Source of the DNA: Priestia filamentosa
GTDB lineage: Bacteria; Bacillota; Bacilli; Bacillales; Bacillaceae_H
Reading direction: 5' to 3'
NCBI RefSeq assembly: GCF_900177535.1
Contig: NZ_FXAJ01000004.1
Location: forward strand, 186,001 to 250,000
Length of the DNA stretch: 64,000 nt
The translations under genes were made by a program, and so were the position numbers. Below the pieces are notes generated by a model. The model did not search any database. It had not been told where the DNA came from and worked only from the letters and a program-made list of their open reading frames with translations. Numbering within the stretch: the first letter of the stretch is position 1; each line of letters begins with the position of its first letter. Of the stretch, positions 8,102 to 15,480 are shown one piece after another.

Positions 8102-9982
8102 ATGGAAGAACATGCTTCAGTTGTCTCACTAGCTATTGTTGTTATCTGTGCTTTCTTAACTCCTATTTTGCTACATCGTTTCAGGTTAAGAGTGATCCCT
8201 GTTGTTGTAGCTGAAATTATTGTTGGTCTTATTATTGGAAAAAGTGGATTTGATCTTGTTCAACAAGATATGTGGCTTGAAACATTATCAACCCTAGGCT
8301 TTATCTTTTTAATGTTTTTGAGCGGAGTTGAAATTGATTTTTCTGCTTTCACGGGTAGTAAGCAAAAAGAACAGCTTTCAAATGGGAAAAAAGCTCCTAA
8401 CACATTTGCTGTTTCAAGCTTAATTTTTGGAGGAGTTTTTATTCTCTCTCTTATCCTTTCCTATTTGTTTGTGTGGATGGGATTTATAGACAATGCGTTC
8501 TTAATGACCCTCATTATTTCAACTATTTCACTTGGCGTTGTTGTTCCAACCCTGAAAGACCGTCAAATTATGAAAACAAATATCGGTCAAATTATTTTAC
8601 TTGTAGCTGTTATTGCTGACCTTGTTACAATGATTCTGCTTGCCGTTTTCGCTTCACTTCATGAAGGTGGCGGAGGAAGCATGTGGCTGCTGCTTATTTT
8701 ATTTGGTGCTGGAATTGTCCTTTATGTTTTCGGGAACTATTTCAAAAAGCGATCTTTTGTTGAATCCTTATCAACAGGAACAATCCAAATTGGGACCCGG
8801 GCCATTTTCACTCTGATTATCGTACTTGTAGGATTATCAGAATCAATTGGGGCAGAAAATATTTTAGGTGCCTTTTTAGCGGGTGTTCTTGTTTCCTTAT
8901 TGTCACCAAACCATGATATGGTACAGAAATTGGATTCCTTTGGATATGGCTTCTTAATTCCAATTTTCTTTGTAATGGTTGGAGTAGAGTTGAATTTAGG
9001 GGAGATGTTGAGTGATTCAAAAGTAATTATTCTTATCCCACTTCTTGTTGTAGCTTTACTTATTTCAAAAATCATTCCAGTTTATCTATTAAAGAAATGG
9101 TACGATACAAAAACAGTATTTGCGGCGGGTTTCTTATTAACTTCAACATTGTCTCTTGTTATTGCAGCTGCAAAAGTTGGTGAAAACTTAGGCGTTATTG
9201 ATCAAAAAATGAGCGGAGCTCTGATTTTAGTTGCTGTTATTTCAAGCATTATTTCACCAATCTTATTTGCTAAGCTATTTCGTAACCCATCATCAGAAAA
9301 TCCAACTGTTCGGGTTAAACTGATTGGAGCAAACCAGCTTACTTTACCTGTTACAAAAGAGCTTAGCCCACATGTATATGATGTTACATTATTTCATCCA
9401 GCACAGGAAAAAGTTGAAGATGAAACATCAAGTTCACTATTTGATATTGTTGAAATTGAAAGCTATGATATAGGAGAACTAAAGAAGCAAGATGTATTTG
9501 ATACAGACATTCTTGTTGTGACATCTGGGAATGAGGAACGAAATGCAGATATTGCTCTTTATGCGAAAGAGATAGGTGTTGAGCGTGTTATTGCGCGAAT
9601 TGAAACGCCAACTTTACAAGACAAAGTCCGTGACCATGATGTTGATGTTTTTTCAGTATTAACTTCAACAACGTCGTTAATGAAAGCTCTTATCGAGTCA
9701 CCAAGCTTAATTGGGATTTTAACAAATAGAGATACAGCTCTTTATCAAATTGACGTTCATAATCCAAAGTATATGAACATTCCACTTCGGAAATTTCCAT
9801 TTACAGGAGATGTGATTTTTGTTCGAATTTTTAGGGGGAACGAGTCCCTCATTCCTCATGGAGACACTGAACTATTAAGAGATGATCGGATTATTGTAAC
9901 GGGTTCTACAGAGTACGTAGAAGAATTAAAGCGAACATTGCAGTTTGGAAAGAGTCGTTCAATCGAGAAGCCTGAACTTTAA
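8102..9982 (+). CDS. yjbQ: CPA2-family monovalent cation:proton antiporter with regulatory RCK domains (YjbQ)
   Basis: Membrane antiporter, 626 residues. Residues 1-385 hold about a dozen hydrophobic segments with VEIIVGLIIGKSGFDL-like and FLSGVEIDFSAF signatures of the Kef/CPA2 family; residues 395-520 form an RCK_N-like domain (TDILVVTSGNEERN) and 540-620 an RCK_C/TrkA-C domain ending in IIVTGSTEYVEEL. Such proteins exchange K+ or Na+ for protons under nucleotide or ligand control; the ion is not readable from sequence. AAGAAGGTGG precedes ATG 8102. The stop codon lies inside its terminator. Confidence 0.88.
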   Translation: MEEHASVVSLAIVVICAFLTPILLHRFRLRVIPVVVAEIIVGLIIGKSGFDLVQQDMWLETLSTLGFIFLMFLSGVEIDFSAFTGSKQKEQLSNGKKAPNTFAVSSLIFGGVFILSLILSYLFVWMGFIDNAFLMTLIISTISLGVVVPTLKDRQIMKTNIGQIILLVAVIADLVTMILLAVFASLHEGGGGSMWLLLILFGAGIVLYVFGNYFKKRSFVESLSTGTIQIGTRAIFTLIIVLVGLSESIGAENILGAFLAGVLVSLLSPNHDMVQKLDSFGYGFLIPIFFVMVGVELNLGEMLSDSKVIILIPLLVVALLISKIIPVYLLKKWYDTKTVFAAGFLLTSTLSLVIAAAKVGENLGVIDQKMSGALILVAVISSIISPILFAKLFRNPSSENPTVRVKLIGANQLTLPVTKELSPHVYDVTLFHPAQEKVEDETSSSLFDIVEIESYDIGELKKQDVFDTDILVVTSGNEERNADIALYAKEIGVERVIARIETPTLQDKVRDHDVDVFSVLTSTTSLMKALIESPSLIGILTNRDTALYQIDVHNPKYMNIPLRKFPFTGDVIFVRIFRGNESLIPHGDTELLRDDRIIVTGSTEYVEELKRTLQFGKSRSIEKPEL

Positions 9983-10000
9983 GTTCAGGCTTTTTTTTTT
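9969..10000 (+). terminator. Intrinsic terminator overlapping the yjbQ stop codon
   Basis: AAGCCTGAACTT pairs with AAGTTCAGGCTT at 9969-9992, the TAA forming part of the hairpin; ten T residues end the structure. Confidence 0.93.
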
Positions 10001-10009
10001 GATAAGCAT

Positions 10010-10037
10010 TTGTTGAGAAGTGATAATGTGGTATACT
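10010..10037 (+). promoter_or_regulatory. Probable sigma-A promoter of fabI
   Basis: TTGTTG at 10010-10015 and TATACT at 10032-10037 are 16 bases apart, directly after the yjbQ terminator and just upstream of the FapR operator. Confidence 0.6.
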
Positions 10038-10047
10038 GAAGATGATA

Positions 10048-10064
10048 TTAGTACCTGATACTAA
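10048..10064 (+). promoter_or_regulatory. FapR operator
   Basis: TTAGTACCTGATACTAA is an exact match to the known 17-bp FapR box, which is palindromic apart from the centre. It lies about 11 bases after the -10 element, over the likely transcription start, so repression relieved by malonyl-CoA is expected for fabI. Confidence 0.92.
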
Positions 10065-10097
10065 TACTAACAATAAAAAATGTGAGGAGAATCTTCA

Positions 10098-10877
10098 ATG
10101 AAAAGTTTATCCTTAGAAGGCCGTACATACGTAGTGATGGGGGTTGCTAATAAACGAAGCATTGCTTGGGCTATTGCACGTTCTTTACACGAAGCAGGTG
10201 CTCGCCTAGTTTTTACATATGCAGGAGAACGTCTTGAAAAGAATGTCCAAGACTTAGCTTCTTCTTTAGAAGGAGCAAATTCACTTGTATTACCTTGTGA
10301 TGTAACAAATGACGAGGAAGTTGAAAAATGTTTTGCACAAATTAAAGAAGAAGTTGGAACAATTCACGGAATCGCTCACTGCATCGCATTTGCAAACAAA
10401 GAAGAGTTACAAGGTGAATACATGAACACAACGCGCGAGGGATTCCTGCTTGCGCATAACATTAGTTCTTATTCATTAACAGCTGTTGCAAAAGCAAGCA
10501 AAGATCTCATGACAGAGGGCGGCAGCATTGTTACCCTAACTTATTTAGGTGGAGAACGCGTTGTCCAAAACTACAATGTAATGGGCGTTGCCAAAGCTTC
10601 CCTTGATGCAAGTGTGAAATATTTAGCATCTGATCTTGGTCAGCATGGAATTCGTGTAAATGCTGTTTCAGCAGGTCCAATTCGCACGCTTTCTGCAAAA
10701 GGAATTAGTGATTTCAACTCTATTTTAAAAGATATTGAAGAGCGTGCACCACTTCGTCGCACAACAAACCCTGAAGAAGTTGGGGATACAGCATTATTCT
10801 TATTCAGCGACCTTGCACGCGGAATTACTGGAGAAACAATTCACGTTGATTCTGGTTTCCATAGCATGGCACGATAA
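10098..10877 (+). CDS. fabI: Enoyl-[acyl-carrier-protein] reductase FabI (NADH)
   Basis: Last step of each fatty-acid elongation cycle: reduces trans-2-enoyl-ACP. Short-chain-dehydrogenase fold, 259 residues. GVANKRSIAWAIA at 15-27 is the FabI form of the nucleotide-binding motif; the catalytic Tyr and Lys are in YNVMGVAK (Y-x6-K), and LTYLGGER precedes them. The C-terminus GETIHVDSGFH is typical. Controlled by the FapR box upstream and closed by a strong terminator, so monocistronic. Confidence 0.95.
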   Translation: MKSLSLEGRTYVVMGVANKRSIAWAIARSLHEAGARLVFTYAGERLEKNVQDLASSLEGANSLVLPCDVTNDEEVEKCFAQIKEEVGTIHGIAHCIAFANKEELQGEYMNTTREGFLLAHNISSYSLTAVAKASKDLMTEGGSIVTLTYLGGERVVQNYNVMGVAKASLDASVKYLASDLGQHGIRVNAVSAGPIRTLSAKGISDFNSILKDIEERAPLRRTTNPEEVGDTALFLFSDLARGITGETIHVDSGFHSMAR

Positions 10878-10883
10878 CTAATA

Positions 10884-10918
10884 AATCAGCTTTTCATTAT
10901 GAAAAGCTGATTTTTTTT
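10884..10918 (+). terminator. Intrinsic terminator after fabI
   Basis: AATCAGCTTTTC (10884-10895) pairs with GAAAAGCTGATT (10901-10912), followed by a T-run. Confidence 0.92.
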
Positions 10919-11020
10919 ATGTTTTTTAGAGAAACGAACAAACTTTGCTCCCTTACAGCATACATTTTTAAAAGAATGTCGCAATTTTAAGTGAACGTCA
11001 GCATGGAAGGGGAGAAGAGT

Positions 11021-11470
11021 TTGAAAAAGTTTAATAATGAAGGGGAAAACACGCCGCTTATGTATATTGTCCAACCAGAGATGATAGAAAAGCCAAAGCG
11101 ATCGATGCAATCTGTGTACCAAAACTCCTTTTTTAAGAAAGTGAAGAAAACAAGAGATGAGCGTGAAAAAGTAGCATCGCTTTCAAAAGCACTTGAAGTA
11201 GTCCAAAATCCTTTAGCAGAAAAAGAAAAAGAGAAAAAAGAAAATAAAATGTTTCAGAAGATGAGTATTGAAGAAAAAGCGGCTTTTTTAGCTGATTTTC
11301 CACCACACCTCTCACAGCCTGTTTGTCAAGTAGAAACAAAAGAACGAACTTATAGTGGCACAATTGTAAAAGTAGAAGATAAGACTCTTTACATGATTAA
11401 TCCAGCTAAAACGGAACAAACTGTTGTTCCTACAAGTGAGGTAAAAGATATTACCATTTTAAAAATATAG
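11021..11470 (+). CDS. cotO: Spore coat morphogenetic protein CotO (YjbX)
   Basis: Outer-coat assembly protein of the spore. The C-terminal half carries the CotO pattern: MSIEEKAAFLADFP, then PVCQVETKERTYSG and a beta-rich tail ending VKDITILKI. The N-terminal half is basic and probably disordered (LMYIVQPEMIEKPK, then many K/E). I choose TTG 11021 because AGGGGAG lies 6 bases before it; GTG 10991 or ATG 11003 would lengthen it by up to 10 residues without a ribosome site. At about 149 residues it is shorter than B. subtilis CotO. Neighbours are the sporulation gene yjcA and further coat-like genes. Confidence 0.8.
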   Translation: MKKFNNEGENTPLMYIVQPEMIEKPKRSMQSVYQNSFFKKVKKTRDEREKVASLSKALEVVQNPLAEKEKEKKENKMFQKMSIEEKAAFLADFPPHLSQPVCQVETKERTYSGTIVKVEDKTLYMINPAKTEQTVVPTSEVKDITILKI

Positions 11471-11527
11471 GAATCTTAAGTGAGCTGAACATAATGTCTA
11501 GACTATGAAAGGAAGGCAAAAACTTTT

Positions 11528-11863
11528 ATGACGTGGATGACTTTGCTACTGCTCGTTCTTGCTACGTTTCGTCTAACACGACTCATTGTTTTTGATAAGA
11601 TTACCTCCTTTATTCGTCGTCCCTTTCATGAAATTGTAGAAGAAACGCTTGAAGATGGTTCTGTAACTACGTATATAAAAATGAAAGGAACAGGTTTGAG
11701 AAGGTGGATTGGGGAACTGTTAAGCTGTTATTGGTGCACAGGAATGTGGTGTGCTATCGGTCTTTATGTTCTTTATTCAATATATCCAGATATTTCATTT
11801 CCATTTCTCTTTGTACTTGCGATTGCAGGTATAGCTGGGATTATTGAATCATTTGTAGAATAA
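11528..11863 (+). CDS. yjcA: DUF1360 sporulation membrane protein YjcA
   Basis: 111 residues with two hydrophobic segments (about 3-18 and 78-108) and the family motif LLSCYWCTGMW at about 62-72, where the CxxC pair sits next to the second helix. LATFRLTRLIVFDK near the N-terminus is also characteristic. B. subtilis YjcA is a sporulation-associated protein of unknown mechanism. It lies 57 bases after cotO on the same strand and ends in a bidirectional terminator. Confidence 0.85.
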   Translation: MTWMTLLLLVLATFRLTRLIVFDKITSFIRRPFHEIVEETLEDGSVTTYIKMKGTGLRRWIGELLSCYWCTGMWCAIGLYVLYSIYPDISFPFLFVLAIAGIAGIIESFVE

Positions 11864-11864
11864 A

Positions 11865-11899
11865 AAACAAGGTGTGGTTTTGAACCACACCTTGTTTTT
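11865..11899. terminator. Bidirectional terminator between yjcA and the convergent gene
   Basis: ACAAGGTGTGGTT (11867-11879) pairs with AACCACACCTTGT (11883-11895), flanked by A-run and T-run, so it works on both strands. Confidence 0.93.
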
Positions 11900-12667
11900 C
11901 TAAGATGAGAAGTTGAATATCGCTTTATTTAAGAATGGAACGCCTTCTTTGAACTCAGTTGTGTATGCATATCCTTCTAAAATAAAAGACGAAAGACTAG
12001 AACTAAGAGTTAGTTGAAAAGAATCAAAGGTAACAGATTCTCCTGGAGGAATTTCATGCGTTTTTAAAGGTTTCAACCAATACTCTCCATTTTTTTGAAC
12101 ACGTTCTTTCCAATCCTTTACAGCGTATTCCCATCCTTCTGAGTTTTGTTCTGAAAGACTAGGTTCTTCTTTATGAGATGAATCTCGAATTTTTCCGCTT
12201 ATAATACACTTTGGTTCACTTACTTTTAAACATAAAAGGGGAGCGTGGACTGTATCCTCCGTTTCATTTTTAATAACAGCATTTCCAATGAGTGTTACAT
12301 CTTCTTCTTCTCCTGACGGAATAATTGATGAGTACATAAAATAACATTTCAAAGTTGTGAGAGTGGCTTTAGGAGAAGAGAGAATTCTTTCTGCCTGCAA
12401 GCGTTCATTAATCATTTTTTGCTCAGAAAGCTCATTTTTTAATAGAGAAATTTCTTTTTTTAAGACTTCCGTCTGTCCGTCATCTAATGAATGAATAGGT
12501 GGGATATATTTCTTTTTCCAAAATGCTACATTTGCTCGTTCTGTCTCAAGATCTTGCTCGTACTTTTTTATTGTATGTTCCAATCGATTAATTTCAGATT
12601 TATAGTGAATAAGTTTCTGTTGTAGCTGTATAGATTGATTAGAAGATGAAGTTGTTTTTTTACCCAT
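11900..12667 (-). CDS. Coiled-coil protein with a beta-rich C-terminal half, function unknown
   Basis: 255 residues, not recognised. Residues 15-115 are heptad-like coiled coil (SEINRLEHTIKKYEQDLE, KKEISLLKNELSEQK). Residues 120-255 look like a beta sandwich with NAVIKNETEDTVHAPLLCLK and EIPPGESVTFDSFQLTL, wording reminiscent of a FxLYD or CARDB-type fold, and a preceding linker with SEQNSEGWEYAVKDW. No signal peptide. It is well translated (GGAGGTAAAAC before the ATG) and sits among spore coat genes, so a spore role is possible but inferred from location only. Confidence 0.7.
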   Translation of the reverse strand: MGKKTTSSSNQSIQLQQKLIHYKSEINRLEHTIKKYEQDLETERANVAFWKKKYIPPIHSLDDGQTEVLKKEISLLKNELSEQKMINERLQAERILSSPKATLTTLKCYFMYSSIIPSGEEEDVTLIGNAVIKNETEDTVHAPLLCLKVSEPKCIISGKIRDSSHKEEPSLSEQNSEGWEYAVKDWKERVQKNGEYWLKPLKTHEIPPGESVTFDSFQLTLSSSLSSFILEGYAYTTEFKEGVPFLNKAIFNFSS

Positions 12668-12752
12668 AGTTTTACCTCCTCTTTTTATATGTATGAAGAT
12701 ACGAAGATAGATTTGTCAATATTCTAAAAAACTCTCTGCTTTATAAGAAAAA

Positions 12753-12776
12753 GGCAATTGGAGGGGGCCAATCGCC
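12753..12776 (-). terminator. Terminator of the Cys-rich coat-like gene
   Basis: GGCAATTGG and CCAATCGCC pair with one mismatch; reading the minus strand, the stem is followed by TTTTTCTT. A second short hairpin (AGAGGAGA/TCTCCTCT at about 12804-12825) overlaps the gene's stop. Confidence 0.7.
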
Positions 12777-12823
12777 TGTTGACACATCACTTATTGAGGA
12801 AAGAGAGGAGAAAAAATCTCCTC

Positions 12824-13546
12824 TTATTCATATAGAGAGTAGCCAGGGAAAATCTCTGGGCACTGTGGTGGAGCCTGTTTTACAGGGCAAGATCCGTTTG
12901 TAACAATGTCGATATCTGGACGTGGATCACAGAACTTTCCTTCAACTTCAATTTTCACATATGCTTCCATTTGGATGTCTAAGCAAAGTGTTAAGCATAC
13001 ATCAAGCTGTTGGAAGCAGTTATGTGGGTTGCTGATAATTGATGCGTGACAGTCAGCAAACGTAACATGACCTATAAGCTCTGTTCCTTCTGGAGCGCAT
13101 AAGAAGAATGTTTGAATTGTTGCAAAAGGCTGTGGAGCTGAGTAGCAAAGATCGCCATCTTCATCCATAATACGAACAACATAATAACCTCTTACAAGTA
13201 CTTTAACTCTTTGAAGTGTTACACACTCTCCATCTGGAAGTGTAACTGTTACTTCAGGACGACCACCTGATTGAATAATTTCTGTAATTTCTAATCCTTC
13301 TTCGCAGTTGTAGTCAACTGGATTACCAGAAGAATCTGTAATCATACAAGATGCTTCACAAGTTTCTGATAAGAAATCAAGTTCATACGGATCTGTATCT
13401 CCTGGTAAGTCGAAATGAAAATCAAAGTCTAAGTTGTCAAATCCATGTTTCCCCATATGACAAGAAACAGGTAATTCAACTTCGCGATTAACCCAATCGT
13501 AGACTTTTGGCACGCGGATGCATAGTCTCTCTTTAATAGGTTCCAT
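12824..13546 (-). CDS. Cysteine-rich, probable spore-surface protein
   Basis: 240 residues with about 18 cysteines and a strong beta-strand pattern. It starts MEPIKERLCIRVPKVYDW and ends CPEIFPGYSLYE. The N-terminal VPKVYDWVNREVELP phrase recurs in Bacillaceae spore-surface proteins as far as I remember, but I cannot name the family with certainty. No signal peptide, as is normal for coat proteins made in the mother cell. A sigma-K-like promoter lies upstream at 13609-13636 and a terminator follows, so it is monocistronic. Spore coat or exosporium is the best guess. Confidence 0.65.
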   Translation of the reverse strand: MEPIKERLCIRVPKVYDWVNREVELPVSCHMGKHGFDNLDFDFHFDLPGDTDPYELDFLSETCEASCMITDSSGNPVDYNCEEGLEITEIIQSGGRPEVTVTLPDGECVTLQRVKVLVRGYYVVRIMDEDGDLCYSAPQPFATIQTFFLCAPEGTELIGHVTFADCHASIISNPHNCFQQLDVCLTLCLDIQMEAYVKIEVEGKFCDPRPDIDIVTNGSCPVKQAPPQCPEIFPGYSLYE

Positions 13547-13608
13547 CGTTTTACCTCCTATAAATAATTGTCCTCGCTCTCATCCCTGAAACACGTTTAG
13601 GACTAATA

Positions 13609-13636
13609 CATAGTATGAAGAATGCTCTGTTATGTT
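13609..13636 (-). promoter_or_regulatory. Candidate sigma-K promoter of the Cys-rich gene
   Basis: Reading the minus strand: AACA, 15 bases, then CATACTATG, close to the sigma-K pattern AC-N(16)-CATANNNTA. About 60 bases upstream of the start codon. Confidence 0.45.
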
Positions 13637-13809
13637 CCTTAACGATAGCGGAATTTCATGGGTAAAAGCGGAATTATTTGCTCAGTGACAGCATATTCAT
13701 AAATGACAAAAGTGTTAGTGTTCTTTTGAAATTATTTTAGATTTTTCGTCGAGATGGATAAATGTTCTGTGCGCTTATATGAGATTTCATCAAAGACAGC
13801 AAGGAGTGT

Positions 13810-14277
13810 ATGACAGTGTCTCAAACAAAACCAACATATGAACAGCTAAAAGGCTATCTACAGCGAATGAGGGCAGAGCTTGAATTTTATAAAAGTGAAT
13901 ACAATAAGAATCGTTTGAAAACGTTAAGCTTACATGATATTGAAGAAGAATTAGCGGAGCAGTGGCTTGAGGAAAAAGAACAAATTATGCTTGAAAAAGA
14001 GCAAATTATACTTGAAAAAGAAAAATGGCGTGAAAGAGCCGAGGAACTAAGCAAAAAAATTGAAACGGTTGAAAACGAGAAAGAAGAAGAACTTCTTAAA
14101 CTTCAAAAAGAAGAAACAGCTAAGCTGAAAGAGCAAGTTGCTATTCTAGAAAAGAAAGTACACGATCAGAAGCCAGCTGACCAATCTCCTAACGTAAAGA
14201 ACTATGATAATGATTGGTTTATGCGTAATTTAAAAGAGCAAAACTTCTATAAAGAGAAGCGAAGACCAAGAAAATAA
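13810..14277 (+). CDS. Charged coiled-coil protein, function unknown
   Basis: 155 residues. Residues 45-130 are an almost uninterrupted Glu/Lys coiled coil with repeats of the form LEKEQIM, LEKEQII, LEKEKW. The tail is basic (EKRRPRK). GCAAGGAG precedes ATG 13810. The C-terminal phrase NYDNDWFMRNLKEQ might be a docking motif. Not recognised; its position between coat-like genes and small spore proteins suggests a sporulation role, which is inference. Confidence 0.7.
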   Translation: MTVSQTKPTYEQLKGYLQRMRAELEFYKSEYNKNRLKTLSLHDIEEELAEQWLEEKEQIMLEKEQIILEKEKWRERAEELSKKIETVENEKEEELLKLQKEETAKLKEQVAILEKKVHDQKPADQSPNVKNYDNDWFMRNLKEQNFYKEKRRPRK

Positions 14278-14397
14278 GGTAAACATCCTATCAACAGAGA
14301 GCATTATAAAGAATATAGTAAAGAGAGAGTTTCATATTGTTTTTCATACTCGTGCTAGCAAACGAAAGCATGACAGTAGAAAAGAGGTGAATTAAAC

Positions 14398-14547
14398 ATG
14401 CAATATCCTCAATATCCTCAAAACGGTCATGTCTATTATCCTTCATCACATAAGCATCCACAAAAGAAACCCAAGCTTTATGCAAACAAACAACAAGTTA
14501 AAGACTGTGGATGTGGAAAGAAGTTAAAAGTAGATCCAAAACGTTAA
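14398..14547 (+). CDS. 49-residue basic microprotein, probable spore component
   Basis: Starts MQYPQYPQNGHVYYP and ends CGCGKKLKVDPKR. Tyr/Pro/His-rich N-terminus, basic middle and a CGCG motif near the end, a composition common in small spore coat proteins. GAGGTG lies 8 bases before the ATG and a hairpin terminator follows 20 bases after the stop, so it is a genuine unit. No named family recognised. Confidence 0.65.
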   Translation: MQYPQYPQNGHVYYPSSHKHPQKKPKLYANKQQVKDCGCGKKLKVDPKR

Positions 14548-14567
14548 TCACGAGATTATACGAAAGA

Positions 14568-14595
14568 AAGGGCAATGTATTATTGCCCTTTTTTC
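14568..14595 (+). terminator. Intrinsic terminator after the 49-residue gene
   Basis: GGGCAAT (14570-14576) pairs with ATTGCCC (14582-14588), then a T-run. Confidence 0.88.
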
Positions 14596-14632
14596 TTTTT
14601 CCGAATAAACATGAAAGTGTGAGGTGAAAGAA

Positions 14633-14827
14633 ATGAGTGATTTCTTAGAGGAGCTTGAAACTTTTTTTGAGAATTTCCATAGTAACAAAATGGAGAAAGA
14701 AGAAGAGCAAATACAGAAATTAGAAAGATATGTAGAGAAGAGGGAATACGAGAAAAAAATGCATGACATTGAAAAAAGTGAAGAAGCGTTTGGGAAATAT
14801 GAGATGAATGATCCTTTTGAAAAATAA
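14633..14827 (+). CDS. 64-residue acidic helical protein, function unknown
   Basis: MSDFLEELETFFENF followed by a Lys/Glu coiled coil (residues 18-50) and the tail MNDPFEK. I start at ATG 14633 because GAGGTG lies 6 bases upstream; the GTG at 14624 belongs to that ribosome site. Not recognised. It sits between a terminator and the YjcZ gene; its small size and surroundings suggest a spore-associated role, unproven. Confidence 0.6.
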   Translation: MSDFLEELETFFENFHSNKMEKEEEQIQKLERYVEKREYEKKMHDIEKSEEAFGKYEMNDPFEK

Positions 14828-14912
14828 AAAAAGAAAAACAACATGCGCCCATACCAAATGCACTCCTTCAACATATCGTGTTAAGGAATAAGGAAAGAGG
14901 AGGTGTAAAGAT

Positions 14913-15059
14913 ATGGGCTTCGGATATGGTGGTTACGGTTGTGGCGGTAGTTACGGCGGTGGCGGCTACGGTTATGGTGGCGGCTGCGGTGGCGGCTTTG
15001 CGCTAATCGTTGTATTGTTCATTCTATTAATTATCGTTGGTGCTGCTTTTTGTAGCTAA
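14913..15059 (+). CDS. YjcZ-family sporulation microprotein (Gly/Tyr-rich, one membrane helix)
   Basis: 48 residues. Residues 1-28 are Gly/Tyr repeats with two Cys ([12 protein letters not shown], then [16 protein letters not shown]); residues 29-46 form a hydrophobic helix ([18 protein letters not shown]) ending in CS. This is the YjcZ pattern of tiny spore membrane proteins. AGAGGAGGTG lies 9 bases before the ATG. A second copy of the same family is at 57919. Function in the spore is not established. Confidence 0.88.
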   Translation: MGFGYGGYGCGGSYGGGGYGYGGGCGGGFALIVVLFILLIIVGAAFCS

Positions 15060-15106
15060 ACAGAACTTTGGAACACTTCCCTCCTAAACAATACTGTATG
15101 TTAAAG

Positions 15107-15138
15107 AGTGCGAGTAAACTTTTACTCGCACTTTCTTT
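15107..15138 (+). terminator. Intrinsic terminator after the YjcZ-type gene
   Basis: AGTGCGAGTAAA (15107-15118) pairs with TTTACTCGCACT (15121-15132), then TTCTTTTT. Confidence 0.9.
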
Positions 15139-15140
15139 TT

Positions 15141-15169
15141 CACCAATTCTTCTTTAATTTCATACGATA
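15141..15169 (+). promoter_or_regulatory. Sigma-K-type promoter of spoVIF
   Basis: CACC at 15141-15144, a 16-base spacer and CATACGATA at 15161-15169 match the sigma-K consensus. In B. subtilis spoVIF is expressed in the late mother cell. The same -35/-10 words recur before the second YjcZ gene at 57827-57854. Confidence 0.7.
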
Positions 15170-15192
15170 TATTACTGTGATAAGGAGGGATC

Positions 15193-15450
15193 ATGATGGA
15201 TAACAATCTCTTTAAAAACATTGAAAAGAAAACAGGCGTAAATATGAAAGACGTATTTGAACTTGCTAACTCTGTGCAAGGAGCAAACTTCAAAGATGAA
15301 AAAACAGTACGCAATCTTGTACGCCGCGTTTCACAAATTGCAAACAAACCTGTATCAAAAGAAAAAGAAGATAAAATTGTTAAAGCAATTACAGATAACG
15401 GTCAATCACTTGATTTTGGAACAATCGCGAAAATGATTAATAAAAAATAA
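15193..15450 (+). CDS. spoVIF: Stage VI sporulation protein SpoVIF (YjcC)
   Basis: 85 residues, similar throughout to B. subtilis SpoVIF: NIEKKTGVNMKDVFELANS, then VRNLVRRVSQIANKPVSKEKED and IAKMINKK. In B. subtilis it is needed for assembly of GerE-dependent coat layers and spore resistance. The AAGGAGGGATC ribosome site gives 4 bases to ATG 15193 and 7 to ATG 15196; the latter may be the real start. A sigma-K promoter precedes and a strong terminator follows. Confidence 0.92.
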   Translation: MMDNNLFKNIEKKTGVNMKDVFELANSVQGANFKDEKTVRNLVRRVSQIANKPVSKEKEDKIVKAITDNGQSLDFGTIAKMINKK

Positions 15451-15480
15451 AACCCCATCTCAAAGATGGGGTTCTTTTTT
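15451..15480. terminator. Terminator after spoVIF, shared with convergent yjcD
   Basis: AACCCCATCT (15451-15460) pairs with AGATGGGGTT (15464-15473) and is followed by TTCTTTTTT-like T-rich sequence. Confidence 0.92.
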
